Below, in pieces: positions 1-10,694 of a stretch of DNA of 64,000 bases. The position numbers and the translations under genes were made by a program. Numbering within the stretch: position 1 is the stretch's first letter; each line of letters starts with the position of its first letter. The notes below the pieces were generated by a model. The model was given only the letters and a program-made list of their open reading frames with translations, searched no databases and was not told where the DNA came from. Source of the DNA: Phoma sp. XZ068 (Eukaryota; Ascomycota; Dothideomycetes; Pleosporales; Didymellaceae); NCBI GenBank assembly GCA_004835665.1, contig ML240445.1, positions 868,001 to 932,000 on the forward strand, given 5' to 3'.

Positions 1-525
1 GAGGAAATTGGGAGAAACGTGACCATTTCGGCAATACCTGGCGTTGAGGTTAGTTTGACTTCCGCATTGGGGCATTTGTGGAATGTGTTGCTCTGGGCGA
101 ATCGGAGACGCTTTGGTATTGTCGTATGGGGAGTTGTTGCAAGGGGAAAACCAAAACTGGGGAGTCTCACTGACGGTGACCGCTAAGATCACAGTACACC
201 CTAAGGATTGTTAGCAAATGCTGCAGACTTCGCTGAGCGAGTACAACTTACACAGAGTGAAAGCAATGAACAGCGACGCAGGGCCGCCGTTCATCAGGCC
301 GCGACCAATCTGGACATATAGAGCAGTTCCGATAGTACCACCAATACCAATAAGCTGAATGTGTCGACTCTTGAGTTTTCGATGTGTATTGTCGTGGACT
401 ACCCTGACAGAGCCAACAGAGTCACTGCGGCGACGCTCGAACGTCTTCTCCTCATCGACAGAAACCCCCTGTATCTTCTTGTCTCCGGTCCCATTTTGGG
501 AATAATCGATGCCGCTGGAGGCCAT
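1..525 (-). CDS. Amino-acid permease (YAT family), 5' part only, cut by the left edge
   Basis: This is the N-terminal part of a plasma-membrane amino-acid/proton symporter. The start ATG is at 525 (MASSGIDYSQ...), after which comes an acidic cytosolic tail and then the diagnostic first membrane segment with HIQLIGIGGTIGTALYVQIG and the following NGGPASLFIAFTLW. Exon 1 runs 525-252 and ends at a GTAAGT donor. A 26-base exon from 200 (after ...GCTAAC..CCTTAG) restores the family motif WCTVILAVT. The family's EMVTFLPISS stretch is readable at about 1-35 in a further exon, but I could not fix the acceptor of that exon. Transmembrane segments 3-12 lie outside the window. Substrate cannot be told from this fragment. 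An in-frame non-ATG extension to 633 is probably leader. Confidence 0.85.
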
Positions 526-2812
526 TGTAGGGATGTTCGGGATTGTTGGTCCGCAAACTTTAGCAAAGGCCCTTAAGTAAAAGAGAGAAGTACTGGACGA
601 CGAATTCCATGTACCACTAGTGTGGGCAATCAAATAGTTTGAGTGCTGTTCGCGGTTGGTGTAACGTGAACGTGAGCAGCGAGGCGAAAAGGACGAGCGT
701 GGCAGGTTGATAAAATACCCAGAAGCGCTAGCGCGGCCACAGCCTTCAAGGTGAAGGTAGTTGGTCGCATAACTCTCCGCGAAACCGCTGTGGACGGTGA
801 CATGTGGATCACCCTAGCGTCAGCCTAGGTCTGACCTGGTCCTGCACGCCGTTTCCTGACTTTTGGTATAGCGCAAGATGTCGATTGCGCATTGCAGGTC
901 CAGCATGCACTGCGATCTGCTGATCATGATTGCTTTGTCCAGACCGAGCGGCTGTTCAGCTTGCTTGGAGTGGTCGTGGTTCCGTCATCTAGCTGTGAGC
1001 GTCACAGCATGCCATGTGCGTAGCGGGCCGCTTTAGGTAAAGATGATCAAAGATAGCAGCGTGGTGTTGCAGGGCCTACTTGCACACAGCAGCGCGCTAA
1101 ACCCGGAACGAGCGTCTTGCGCGGGGCAGCCTCAATGCCAACGGAACACCGATTGTCCTGTGTTTTTGGATCTAGGTTAACATAAGACGAACATGTACAT
1201 ACGCTCTGTGGATGCTGCATTGCGTCGCTGAAACTCGTCCTTTCAGCATCATCACTGCTCGCTCGTTGAGATCTGCCGTCTGACGGCGCGCAGCCTTCGG
1301 ACACCCCGAACTATTCAGAGCTCGACTTCTCGAGAATCCTTCCAAGTCTTGACTTCGTCTTGGCCCTTGGAGCTTCTCCAATTGCAGCGGCTGTAGCGTG
1401 TCCTACAGGCTGAAGATGAGCTTGGCAGCTCTGGGCTGGGAGATTGGCTCCAGGCTTCGTTCATTGTGCCTCCCGCCACAGGCTTATCTGAACATTGAAT
1501 AGCCGCCAGTTAGCTCGCCCACAGTTGAAGATCTCAGCTCAGCGTGCGAAATGCAATGACCCATGTTCCCGAAATCCAGGATTTTCGTTCGACGACCCGA
1601 GACCTCAGCCTCGGTACGTAACGTGGTGTGTCTGCACTGCCTTGCAGGCGCAATTCCTCAAGCAACTCTGGTTCGTTGCTTGGGACGCCAAGAAAACCTT
1701 TGGGGTTGAGGCGCGTTGGAGAAGAATCGATCTTTGTATGGTCTCGCGAATCAGCCCAGTGTGTTGCCCTGGTGTTGCGATTAAGCCTGTTGGACTGTGT
1801 GGCCGAACGCACCCCACCCACCCCACTGACAGGCGGCCGGATCCTTGACATTCGGACGTTTCCAAACAGAACTTATCCTGCGATCTGTGCTCGCTCTGGT
1901 GATCTGAATTGTCCGGTGAAATATATCATCGTCAATAATGTCGACAGGCCCAGGAAGGTATCCACGGCCTTTGGAAACTGAATGTAGAGGAGGTCTGTTG
2001 TACGACTTCGAGCGTACTCCATCCAGTTGTTCTGCGTACAGCTGAGCCCTTTTTTTCAGCTGGCCAGCCAGGGCAGAATTTCCAAGACGCTGGAACAGAG
2101 ATCTGGACTATGGCGACATTAATAGACGCAGCTGTACATCTGGCTTCTATAGCATGCGATCGCGGACCAAGCGTAACAAGAGATGCCGAGCCATGGCGTG
2201 CTCGAAGCCGTTCATTCTTGGCCAAAGCCTCGTTCGACGATTCGTACCACCTCGGAGGTCGCGAGGATGTCTTGTGCGAGAGCAGTCCGTCCCTTACAGT
2301 GCTTTTAGTTGATGTAGGTAGGCGCAAGGCAACAAGGTCGTCGCAGCGTCCCTGACCCTAGTTTTTGTTCAAAGGTAAAGGTCGCATTCTCAAAACTGAG
2401 ACCTGTGAGATGAGAGGAGGTCATTGTAGACAGGGAATAGGTGTAGTCGAGTGATATGTGACGCCATTGTGATTCAGATGGTTATGGAAAGTAGGTGTGA
2501 GCGACGGTGGGGCAAGGCAACCTTGGAAAACCTCTCAGGTATGGTACACCAACATATTTGAAATAGACATTTGGTTGAAGGCTCAGAAGGAACGATGCCG
2601 TGAAGAATATACTCTAGTGCTATATGCCGAACGCCGCGCTTGCTCCCAATGTCACCAATCAGATGCTCGAACAACCATGTTATACCATGAAGAGGAAAAA
2701 TCCTAGTCAATCATACCCTTGGCTCCCTCCTTGTAGTATACAGTAGATTTACAAGAATAAGAAAAATGCTTGTTATTAGAGGATTGATTCGATTATGCAG
2801 CGTCATGCTTCG
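526..2812. other. Intergenic, no gene supported
   Basis: This 2.3 kb lies between the 5' end of the permease and the 3' end of the next minus-strand gene. It holds only overlapping short open frames of up to about 130 codons on both strands, with no recognisable domain or credible spliced frame. It presumably contains the permease promoter. Confidence 0.6.
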
Positions 2813-4622
2813 TCAAGAATTCGAGTTGTGCAAGGTGGAAGACTGTCCGCTGACAGGTTTACGAAGCGGCACAGATTGCGAAAATCTTCGAGTAGAGCCA
2901 GAAGGCACCTTCGGGAGGTTTCCTGCGAGTTCACCCATTTGGAATGCGCGTGTGTCTGGGGCACGGTCTAGGTCCTGTTGGAGTTCACTAAGCTTGTCCA
3001 TCGTTGTGAGCTCTCCCATCCAGCTCTTGCCAGTCTTGTGGTCAAAATGCATGGCTTGGACAGGCCCGCCATAACCGGTAAGATCAGCCAGTGTTGGTGG
3101 GTGGATGATGATTGTCTCCTTGCGCTCGAAACCTTGCTCGGTCACGAAGGTGCCCGCTTCTATAATCTCAGGCACTGTGCGGTACTTCGGTGTCGTCTTC
3201 TTCATGGAGGAGGGGCTCGAGTGCTCGCAAATTGACCACCAACGGTTCTCGCCTGTACGGGCAGGCAACTCATCAGCGGAGATCTCAATCAGCCCCTCAC
3301 CATCCGGATTGGGGATCCAGTGCCGAGGTGGAAGAACCTCTGTCATCATGACAGGCTGTATACGATGGAAATATTCGTAGTTATGGATCTCGCGAAAAAT
3401 CTCATGTTGAACAATCTCGTGCCGATGTGGCTTGAATACTTCGTGTGTGACAGCTACGTCGTCGTAGTCAGTACATGTTTAGCGCAGACAGTAAAATACA
3501 ACGTAGAGGGGATGAAAGGAAAATAGCACGTACCAGGAGCCCATGTAACATCTCCATCTGTGTCTCGAGTGTTCCTGAGATCCACGACACCGTCTTCACG
3601 TAATTTCCTAGCCAACGCAGTCTCTTCATCATCTGCTGTTCCGATCAAGGTAGCATGGTGTACATCAGATTCTAATCCTTGAATCTCATGGCTTTCTTGT
3701 GTCGGTTGTTCCGCGTTGTTATCGCTACTGGGGATGCGTGGCTTCCTCGTCTCCCGCCCAGGTTTCGCTCGGACAGGTGCGGAAGGAAGGCTCGACCTCA
3801 TGCGCGAACTGTTTTCATGTGGTTGGGTATCTGTATGCGCATGGACACCGTTGATGAGACTTTCACCAACAGAATACTTTCCAATAGAAACACCGTTTGG
3901 AACCGAGCTCAGGGTCGACCCAGCAGGGGTATCACCGATAGGCTGTCTACGCAAGTGTTGTTGAGCAGATGTTGGATTCGAGGGAGAAGCACCTGGAATG
4001 AAGTCAGAATCTTCAAGCGGTCTTGTAATTCCATGACAGAGCGTTGTGGGTTGGATTCTCGCAGAATGCGATCTTAGGAGTACTCTCTTGACGCAATCCC
4101 TGCTGATCCGTTGTATGCAATACTAGGCACAACTCGGTTTCCACCATCGATCAACGTACCGTAGCGCGCGATGTTGCGGTCAGCAACATCTTCCTCATGT
4201 CGTGCCCCATCAGCTCCAGTGAAGTGTCGCCTATCCCCAGCAAAGATAATGTATTCGTCGCCATGTCCATCAATCACCGGTGACAGAGCAGGCAGATATG
4301 TCTTGTGGTCGCTCGCTATAGCACCGCCGCTGGTGTCGGAAGAAGCGAAGTCAGTGATTGCCACGTGCTTCGAGGGTGCTTGACTTCGACGATGGCCATC
4401 AAAATCCGCACTGGCAGGTCGACTACGGCCTTCATAGCTGGAGCCAGTTGCGGATAGGTCGACTGAGGCGCGATCATGTTGGTCTGAAGACACGCGGTGC
4501 CGATCACCACGTGGTAGGCTTGCTTCTACGTAATGGGTGGTGCTCTCCAAGGGCTCATGTTGACGTGAGGATCTCTTTGATTTACTGGGCCTCCGAAAGA
4601 CGGACTTCAATTTCTCCTCCAT
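2813..4622 (-). CDS. Protein with 'VTHEV' His-rich module, three exons, function unknown
   Basis: The model is exons 4622-4084, 3946-3534 and 3453-2813, giving about 530 residues in one frame. The first join uses a weak GTACTC donor and is the least certain part. The second (G|GTACGT...CGTAG|CT) is good. The N-terminal half is Ser/Arg-rich and probably disordered. It contains YIIFAGDRRHFTGADGARHE, then a segment HATLIGTADDEETALARKL. Exon 3 opens with the module AVTHEVFKPHRHEIVQHEIF followed by REIHNYEYFHRIQPV and EVLPPRHW. The same module occurs in the divergent gene at 6280. A conserved C-terminal part follows (ENRWWSI, TLADLTGYGGPV). I recognise it as a family seen in Pezizomycotina but without a known function. 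Cytosolic by appearance: no signal peptide or membrane segment. Confidence 0.75.
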
Positions 4623-6279
4623 GGCGTTTGTCTTTCACAGTAAAGTACAAGCACAGTGATAGAACGGCCAGAATCTCGGAGTATGAAAAGTGTCGAGCTA
4701 ACGTGCAAAGCCCGCAAGAAAGGCGAGTCGGAATGGACTCAAAGTACTGGGTTCGTGGCGCCGCAATATGAACAACAGAAAGGTATGACGCACGCACACG
4801 AAGTGCTCTCCCCGAGCTCAGAAGGCCATCGAACGAAGGAGCGAGGTCGGTGAAGTATGAAAATAATTTGGCGGACCACAAAGAACAGTCTAGAATCCGT
4901 TCAGTGACAGCACGGTTGGTCGTTAAACCGCTACTATGCACGCTTTCGGTGATGCTGTGGCTCGCCAGGAAGGACAGTACGAGCATGCACGGGCAGGACG
5001 TGGCAAAGTTATATCAGCCCCATTGGCGAAGTTTCCGAGAGATCCAGGCGCTCCAGGCTCCTCCCAAGGCTACTTTTAGCACCCTTCGAAGCTCCCTTGT
5101 GAAGAACTCGGATTGGGGACTCAATTAAAACCCTCCGAGTGAAGTATGGCGTCCTTAGTGACGTAGTCACATCTTGATGGTCAGTGTTCTTCGCACAACA
5201 AATTGTTCACCCATCGCATATGGCACATCGAGCCCACTTAGAAACTGGGACGAAGCCATCAGCATCGCATGTCTGCAGTGGGCATGGTGGGCACGCAAGA
5301 CGGGATGACGACAAGCAAATGAGGAGGTCAACAGCGGACGGCTCCGCTGCCGATCGCAATAGCGTACCAAAGGTCAGGTTGATCCCCAGTGCGTCAGTCT
5401 CGAACGTGGCCACTAATCCCGGTAAAGGGAAGGATGGCATGAGACGGGACGCCATTTGTGTGGGCGACGCGTAGGGAGTGTGGGGACAAACAGCATGGAA
5501 AAGATGCTCGCCATGCTGTTCTGTCATGCTTTCGGCATGCGCACAGACGCTTTAACCCATCTAGATCGATATCATCACCATAGCGCCACCCCATCGCAGA
5601 TCTTTCCGTCCCCTAATTCCTCATTCCTCATTCAGAAGACTCCCATGGACACGAAATCGGATGAGTTTGGGCACGATGGGCAGAGTTGCGAACAGAAGAC
5701 CTGCCAGGAATTGCGTGGTGCTATGAGCATTGCAGGGTGGTTGAACTAGCTGGCAGCAGCAGGAGCAGCAGTCCCCGCGGAAGGCCAGCGGAAGGCCAGC
5801 GCAAGGACTGGACCACCGTGCTCCACTCGCTACAGAGCAAGAGCTCTACGTCAGGCGTAGCTCTCGTCGTATCAACGTAAACAGTGGCTGCTGATATGAT
5901 CTGAGGTACCCCTGACGTACATCAACAACACGGCTCTTTGACCCAGGCCCCTCGGAGCACGCGTCGTTGCCACATAGCGGGACCCGTCAAGATCGATCCC
6001 GTCTTTACGAAGCCAATGAACAGGCCACGAGTATGCATCAGAGAGCTAAGTCGGATGGGCTAAGGTGACCTGCCGCGGATGACGAGCAAGCCTTACTGGG
6101 TCTCAATTACGTCGTTCTGCGTATGCTTCAATAATGCAGAGGTATAAAGGGTTACGCAGCTACTGCCCAATCTCATTATTATACAATCATCAAACACTAT
6201 CACACACAAATTCTCCGAGCCTTATAATCTTAACATTTCTATACCCAAGCTTCTTACTCCTGAATTACCCAACATCAAA
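4623..6279. other. Shared upstream region of a divergent gene pair
   Basis: This 1.66 kb separates two head-to-head genes whose products share a module. No gene is supported inside. It contains CCCCT elements (5909-5913 and 5948-5952, matching the STRE stress-element core), a TGACGTA half CRE (5913-5919) and an 11-base tandem duplication at 5778-5799. These short matches are suggestive only. Confidence 0.5.
6141..6149 (+). promoter_or_regulatory. TATA-like element of the 6280 gene
   Basis: GGTATAAAG lies about 135 bp upstream of the ATG at 6280. It is followed by a pyrimidine- and A-rich leader with no ATG close to the start, a layout typical of a strongly expressed fungal gene. Confidence 0.5.
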
Positions 6280-7464
6280 ATGGACAAGGCCAAGGCTGCA
6301 ATCAGTGACTTTATGTCGAAGTCTGGACACCACGACACCACTGTCCATGAGTCCGTTGCACCTGCTGTTAATCATGAGGTCGTAAAGCCCCACCAGCACG
6401 AGGAGGTTCAGACAGCTGTCGACAAGGAGGTTCACCAGGATCATTACCACCGCACAGTTCAGCCCGTCCAGGATCGCGAGGTCCTTCCTGAGCAACATAC
6501 TGCCAAACTCGGCAGTGTCCAGCACCGCGAGTTCGATCACCGTGACCACGATTCCACAAAGCGGAACCTTGTTGAGGAACAGGCACGCTTCAAGGACGAG
6601 CGCAAAGTAGATAGCACCTCCCACAGCCAAAGCGCTGCTGCTGCCATTGGCGGTGAGCACGTGCATCACCACATCCACGAGACCATTCAGCCTGTCGTCC
6701 AGAAGGAGACTATCCAGCCCAATGTTGTTCACACCACTGTTCCCATTCACGAGGTTCACCACAACAAGGCTACCCACCACAGCACTACTGCCTTGCCTCC
6801 TATGACCATGTCTGAGTTCACTTCCAAGGGTGGAGCTCTTACTGGCCGCGAGGAGCGTTATGATGCCTTCGAGGGTGTCCCAAAGAACGTCGGTGCTGGC
6901 ACTGCTGGTGGCTTTGGCACCGTTCGGGAGGGTGAGGGTCACCGTGACCACCATCATGTCTCTGGAGCTCCCCGCCATGGAGATTACGACAACACTGCCC
7001 GCCATGGCAATGACGCTACTGGCCTCAACCAGCGCGAGCTGAATGCTACTCAAGGCCACACCGGTTCTGGTATTGCTGGCACACAATCCCACAACACGGG
7101 CTCTGGCCTTACTGGCACACACAACCGTGAGGAAGGTCTTACTGGTACACACTCCCACAACCGTGAGGGAGGTGCTGCTGGTGCCGTTGCTGGTGCCGCC
7201 GCTGGCGCTGCTGGTCATCATGGTCAACAGCACAACGACTTCGCTCGTGACAAGGGCACTCACACCACTCGGGATGGTATGCCTGAGGCTCTCACCGAGG
7301 ACAGGTCGAGAGCTGATGCTCACAACACCCATACCCGCGACTCTGTCGCGGGGCAACAAGGCCAGCACGGCGAGCACGGTGAGCACAAGAAACCTGGTCT
7401 AATGGACAAGCTCAACCCCAAAACTGATGCCGACGGTGATGGCAAGCGCGGATTCATGAAGTAA
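6280..7464 (+). CDS. His-rich 'allergen'-type fungal protein with VTHEV module
   Basis: This is a single-exon gene of 394 residues. The ATG at 6280 sits in a good context (CATCAAAATGGA). Residues about 25-70 carry SVAPAVNHEVVKPHQHEEVQ, then KEVHQDHYHRTVQPV and REVLPEQHT. A second related His block follows (GEHVHHHIHETIQPVVQKE, HTTVPIHEVHHN), then a conserved FTSKGGALTGREERYDAFEG. The C-terminal third is low complexity, Gly/His/Thr-rich, with repeated LTGTH..NRE units and a short Ala/Gly stretch, ending in a Lys/Asp-rich tail. Similar proteins in Aspergillus and relatives are often labelled 'allergen' in databases; a molecular role is not established. No signal peptide. His pairs suggest metal or polyanion binding, which is inference. 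It is divergent from its module-sharing neighbour at 2813-4622. Confidence 0.88.
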   Translation: MDKAKAAISDFMSKSGHHDTTVHESVAPAVNHEVVKPHQHEEVQTAVDKEVHQDHYHRTVQPVQDREVLPEQHTAKLGSVQHREFDHRDHDSTKRNLVEEQARFKDERKVDSTSHSQSAAAAIGGEHVHHHIHETIQPVVQKETIQPNVVHTTVPIHEVHHNKATHHSTTALPPMTMSEFTSKGGALTGREERYDAFEGVPKNVGAGTAGGFGTVREGEGHRDHHHVSGAPRHGDYDNTARHGNDATGLNQRELNATQGHTGSGIAGTQSHNTGSGLTGTHNREEGLTGTHSHNREGGAAGAVAGAAAGAAGHHGQQHNDFARDKGTHTTRDGMPEALTEDRSRADAHNTHTRDSVAGQQGQHGEHGEHKKPGLMDKLNPKTDADGDGKRGFMK

Positions 7465-7837
7465 ATACATGCTTCACGTGTATCCTGATTTCCTAATATC
7501 TTAATGAGACATGAGTATGTAGATACCATACGAAAGCACCGTTGTACAATTAGATAACAATCCCTCCGAAATATGTTCCGCCCTTGATCCTTCGTCTTTC
7601 TTTGATGCTCATAATTAACCCCTCAATGACGTCTAGGTTGCTCTAGCTCACGTAGTATGTGCGTGCGGCGTCCGAGGGTCCACTGTTCTCTAGCCACAGC
7701 AGCCTCAGGCGGCTCGTACCAACTAAGCACCACAGCGGCTAGGAGACTTGGTAGTACGATTTCCGACCAGATATCAAATTTCGTTATGCTGACAGTGACA
7801 AATAAATACTCAGATTTTGACCATGATGTATGACGCA
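7465..7837. other. Intergenic, convergent 3' ends
   Basis: The region holds the 3' ends of the plus-strand His-rich gene and the minus-strand phosphodiesterase gene. I see no gene or structured element in it. Confidence 0.6.
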
Positions 7838-8474
7838 TCACAGCACTCTCTGGGCGATGGGGTTCCACTCAGCAGTCGGTCGTTCAGTGGCAACGAGCAC
7901 AACGCGGCCTCCAGTCCAAGACAACTCCTCACTTTGCTCTACCAGGTCAATGCCTTCATCTTGGGCGAGCTTACTCGTCTCTTCAAGCCCCTTTGCATCA
8001 ATATGAGGACAGTCATGACTGTATCCAGAATCAAACTGACATCCCAAGCGATCGATTGCACGGTACTTACTACAAGAGGCTTACATGCGGATTGTACGTC
8101 TCCTCGGCCCAATTGCTAGCCGTCTCTTCATCTTCATGGTTGGCAACCTGCCTCCTGCAGACCTTCGCTAGCTCTTTCAATCCGGCGGTCTTCTGGCACT
8201 TGATGTAGAGCTTGCGGAAGAAAACATCCTCACCGTCCAATTTGACAAACTTGACTTGCACATCACCACCAACTGGAAGAACTAACGAGTCAAGCCATTT
8301 CTGGGGCTCTGTTCCATAGCTTGAGGGTAATACCAGGTCCGAGGTCAATGTAACATGTGGAATGAAGAGGGTGGTGGAGCCAAAATGTGAGGCTGTTCGC
8401 TTGATCAGAGACGTAAGAACATCGTTCAACGGATGTGTGTCCGGCGGAAGGAGCCAAAGGGATGAGCCGGGCAT
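7838..8474 (-). CDS. CPD1: 2',3'-cyclic-nucleotide 3'-phosphodiesterase (CPDase)
   Basis: This is a 2H-fold phosphodiesterase that opens ADP-ribose 1'',2''-cyclic phosphate and related cyclic phosphates left by tRNA splicing. Exons are 8474-8071 and 8018-7838 (52 bp intron, GTAAGT..ATACAG), giving 194 residues. The two 2H motifs are visible as HVTL (residues about 40-43) and HVSLL at the end of exon 1. The N-terminus GSSLWLLPP and the splice-spanning NPHVSLLY-HDCPHID fit the yeast Cpd1 family, and the length is normal. It is divergent from the patatin gene, with 300 bp between start codons. Confidence 0.9.
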
Positions 8475-8774
8475 ATTATGCTAACAATAGCAAAATTCTG
8501 GAGGAAGGCTGTCCGCTTTGTTTACTGAACACCGTTGTCGCTGCGTCATAAGTTATCTAGCCCCGCGTAGTTAGCGCGACGTTCCCCTCGCGATCCTCCC
8601 GTCTCGGCATCGGGGACATCTACGCTTTGGATCCTGCGACGCGTGCTATCACATGTGAATGCATGCTGTTCAACCACACTCCTTGATGACAGCACACAGC
8701 CGACCCGCGCAACCAACAACGCGACGACATGCCATTAAGTGGCGTCATCAGTCGGTCCCCTAGACGCTGTCACG

Positions 8775-10625
8775 ATGGCGGACGCCTTGCTATGGAGTGT
8801 TTTTGGCTGCATTGCTGAGATCTACTTGTTTTGGTTACGGGTTTGTTGCTCCTCGGCGCTGCTGTAACGGCTGCTTGCAAAGCCCCCACTAACACCTAAT
8901 GCTAAAGCGACTGTTGGCATGGTGGACGAAGAAGAGCCCACGGGATTTGCTGCTCGAAACAATCGCAGATGCACGCTGTTTCGAGGAATTTGAAGCGTTG
9001 TCGTACCAGCTGGACGAGATCCAAGGCTACGATCTCTGGCGCCAGAATGCCACGAGCAAGTACTACAACTACCGCCTCATCCACCAGCGCCTCACGGCTA
9101 TCATCGAGGCTCACGACGATGACGACATGCTGGCCCTGATCGGTCTGCTGCGTAGCGGTCTCGTTCGTAACCTTGGAAACATCACTGCACCGCGCCTATT
9201 CGACCGAGCGTATGGCGGAACGAAGCTCCTGATCGAAGACTATGTCACGCAAGTCTCGTACGCGATCGGATATCTTACGCAGTACCCGACCGCGGCTAGC
9301 TCGGACACCGGTTTGACGAACCAAGCGAAGCTGGATGTATTGCACGACACCAGACAGGCCTTTGGGAGATCGGCACTGGTGTTGCAGGGTGGACAGATCT
9401 TTGGTATATGCCACCTGGGCGTTGTCAAAGCACTCCATTTGCGTGGCCTGCTTCCTCGTATTATTGCCGGGACAGCAACGGGCGCTATCATCGCAGCATT
9501 GGTTGGAGTGCACACGGAAGATGAGCTGCTGGACTTTTTGAACGGGAAGAACATCGACCTGAGTGCTTTCGCGAAGCGCCCACGGAAGCACGGGTCGAAG
9601 GGCAGTGGCTGGCTCGAGACACTCACGCGGCGCATCAAACGGTGGTGGCAGGAGGGGCACTTCCTAGATGTCGGCGTACTGGAGCAGCTGCTGAGAGCAA
9701 ATGTCGGGGACTTGACGTTCGAAGAGGCGTACACCAGGACGAAGAGGGTCCTGAACATCACCGTGACCACTAGTGGTGGTGGGGGTGTGCCAAACCTACT
9801 GAACTACCTCACAGCTCCAAACGTGGTATGTTGCAATCAAACCATATATGAAGTCTCTGCTTACCTCTTCAGCTCATCTGGTCAGCGGCCCTCGCCTCCA
9901 ACGCAACCGCCTCCTCCACCCTCTACAACCCCGTCATCCTTATGTGCAAAGACGAAGCCGGCGCTATCGCCCCTTGGTCACCGGCCTCAGACACCACTTT
10001 CCGGCCCTGGACGCACGCATCGTACACCGACCGCCAATCTCCCCTGCACCGCATAGCCGAGCTCTTCAACGTCAACCACTTCATCGTCTCCCAAGCACGC
10101 CCATACCTTGCGCCCTTCCTACGCTCCGACCTGCACCACCCGAACCCACGACAAGACTGGCGCTGGAAACTCAGCATGCCGATCCTGCGCCTTGTAGTGC
10201 TGGAAGTACAACACCGGCTGCACCAGCTAGACGAACTAGGCTATCTAAGCCCGTCGATACGCCGGTTTTTGCTGGACGAGAATATTCCCGGTGCGAGCTT
10301 GACGCTGGTTCCTGAGCTCACACCGGGTGATTTCTTCAAGTTGCTGGAGAATCCGACGAAGGAGGCAATCGATTATTGGATACTGAAGGGCGAGAGGAGT
10401 GTCTGGCCTGCTGTTACGGCGCTGAAGATTCGATGTGCAATTGAGGTGGAGCTAGATAGGGGATATCAGCTTGTCAGGAGGAGGAAGCCTACAGAGAATG
10501 CGAGAAGTGGTGGGTTGAGGAAGAGTGGGAGTAGAGGAGAGGTGAGGTCGGCGTATGGCAGCCAGGAGTTTGGACAGGGCGGGAGGAGTCAGAAGAGGCT
10601 GAGGGCTGAAAGTTTTGGCGGGTAG
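8775..10625 (+). CDS. Patatin-like (TGL-type) protein, apparently catalytically inactive
   Basis: The model has three exons: 8775-8840, 8908-9825 and 9873-10625, giving 578 residues. The first, 22-codon hydrophobic exon (ending YLFWLR) is inferred from a GTTTGT..CTAAC..AAAG intron. Without it, translation could begin at the ATG at 8899. The N-terminal TGL region is clear (DLWRQNATSKYYNYRLI, LRSGLVRNLGNITAPRLF), followed by the patatin core with glycine-rich LVLQGGQIFGICHLGVVKAL. The nucleophile elbow reads GTATG where active lipases have GxSxG, so the Ser is Ala (about residue 212). The second dyad motif (DG before FNVNHFIVSQ) reads WTHAS. The family hydrolyses triacylglycerol or phospholipid on lipid droplets; this copy probably does not. 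The C-terminus is basic and Ser/Gly-rich. Confidence 0.88.
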
Positions 10626-10694
10626 GATCCGTCGAGCGATGATTCTCCTTATTGATATAACATCATTAACTTTATGTTCCGTGGTTGAAACAGT

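Noticed and set aside
6265..7386. 373-codon open frame on the minus strand
   Set aside because: It is antisense to the His-rich gene. Its long openness follows from the codon bias of the sense strand, and its product is low-complexity Val/Ser/Leu sequence.
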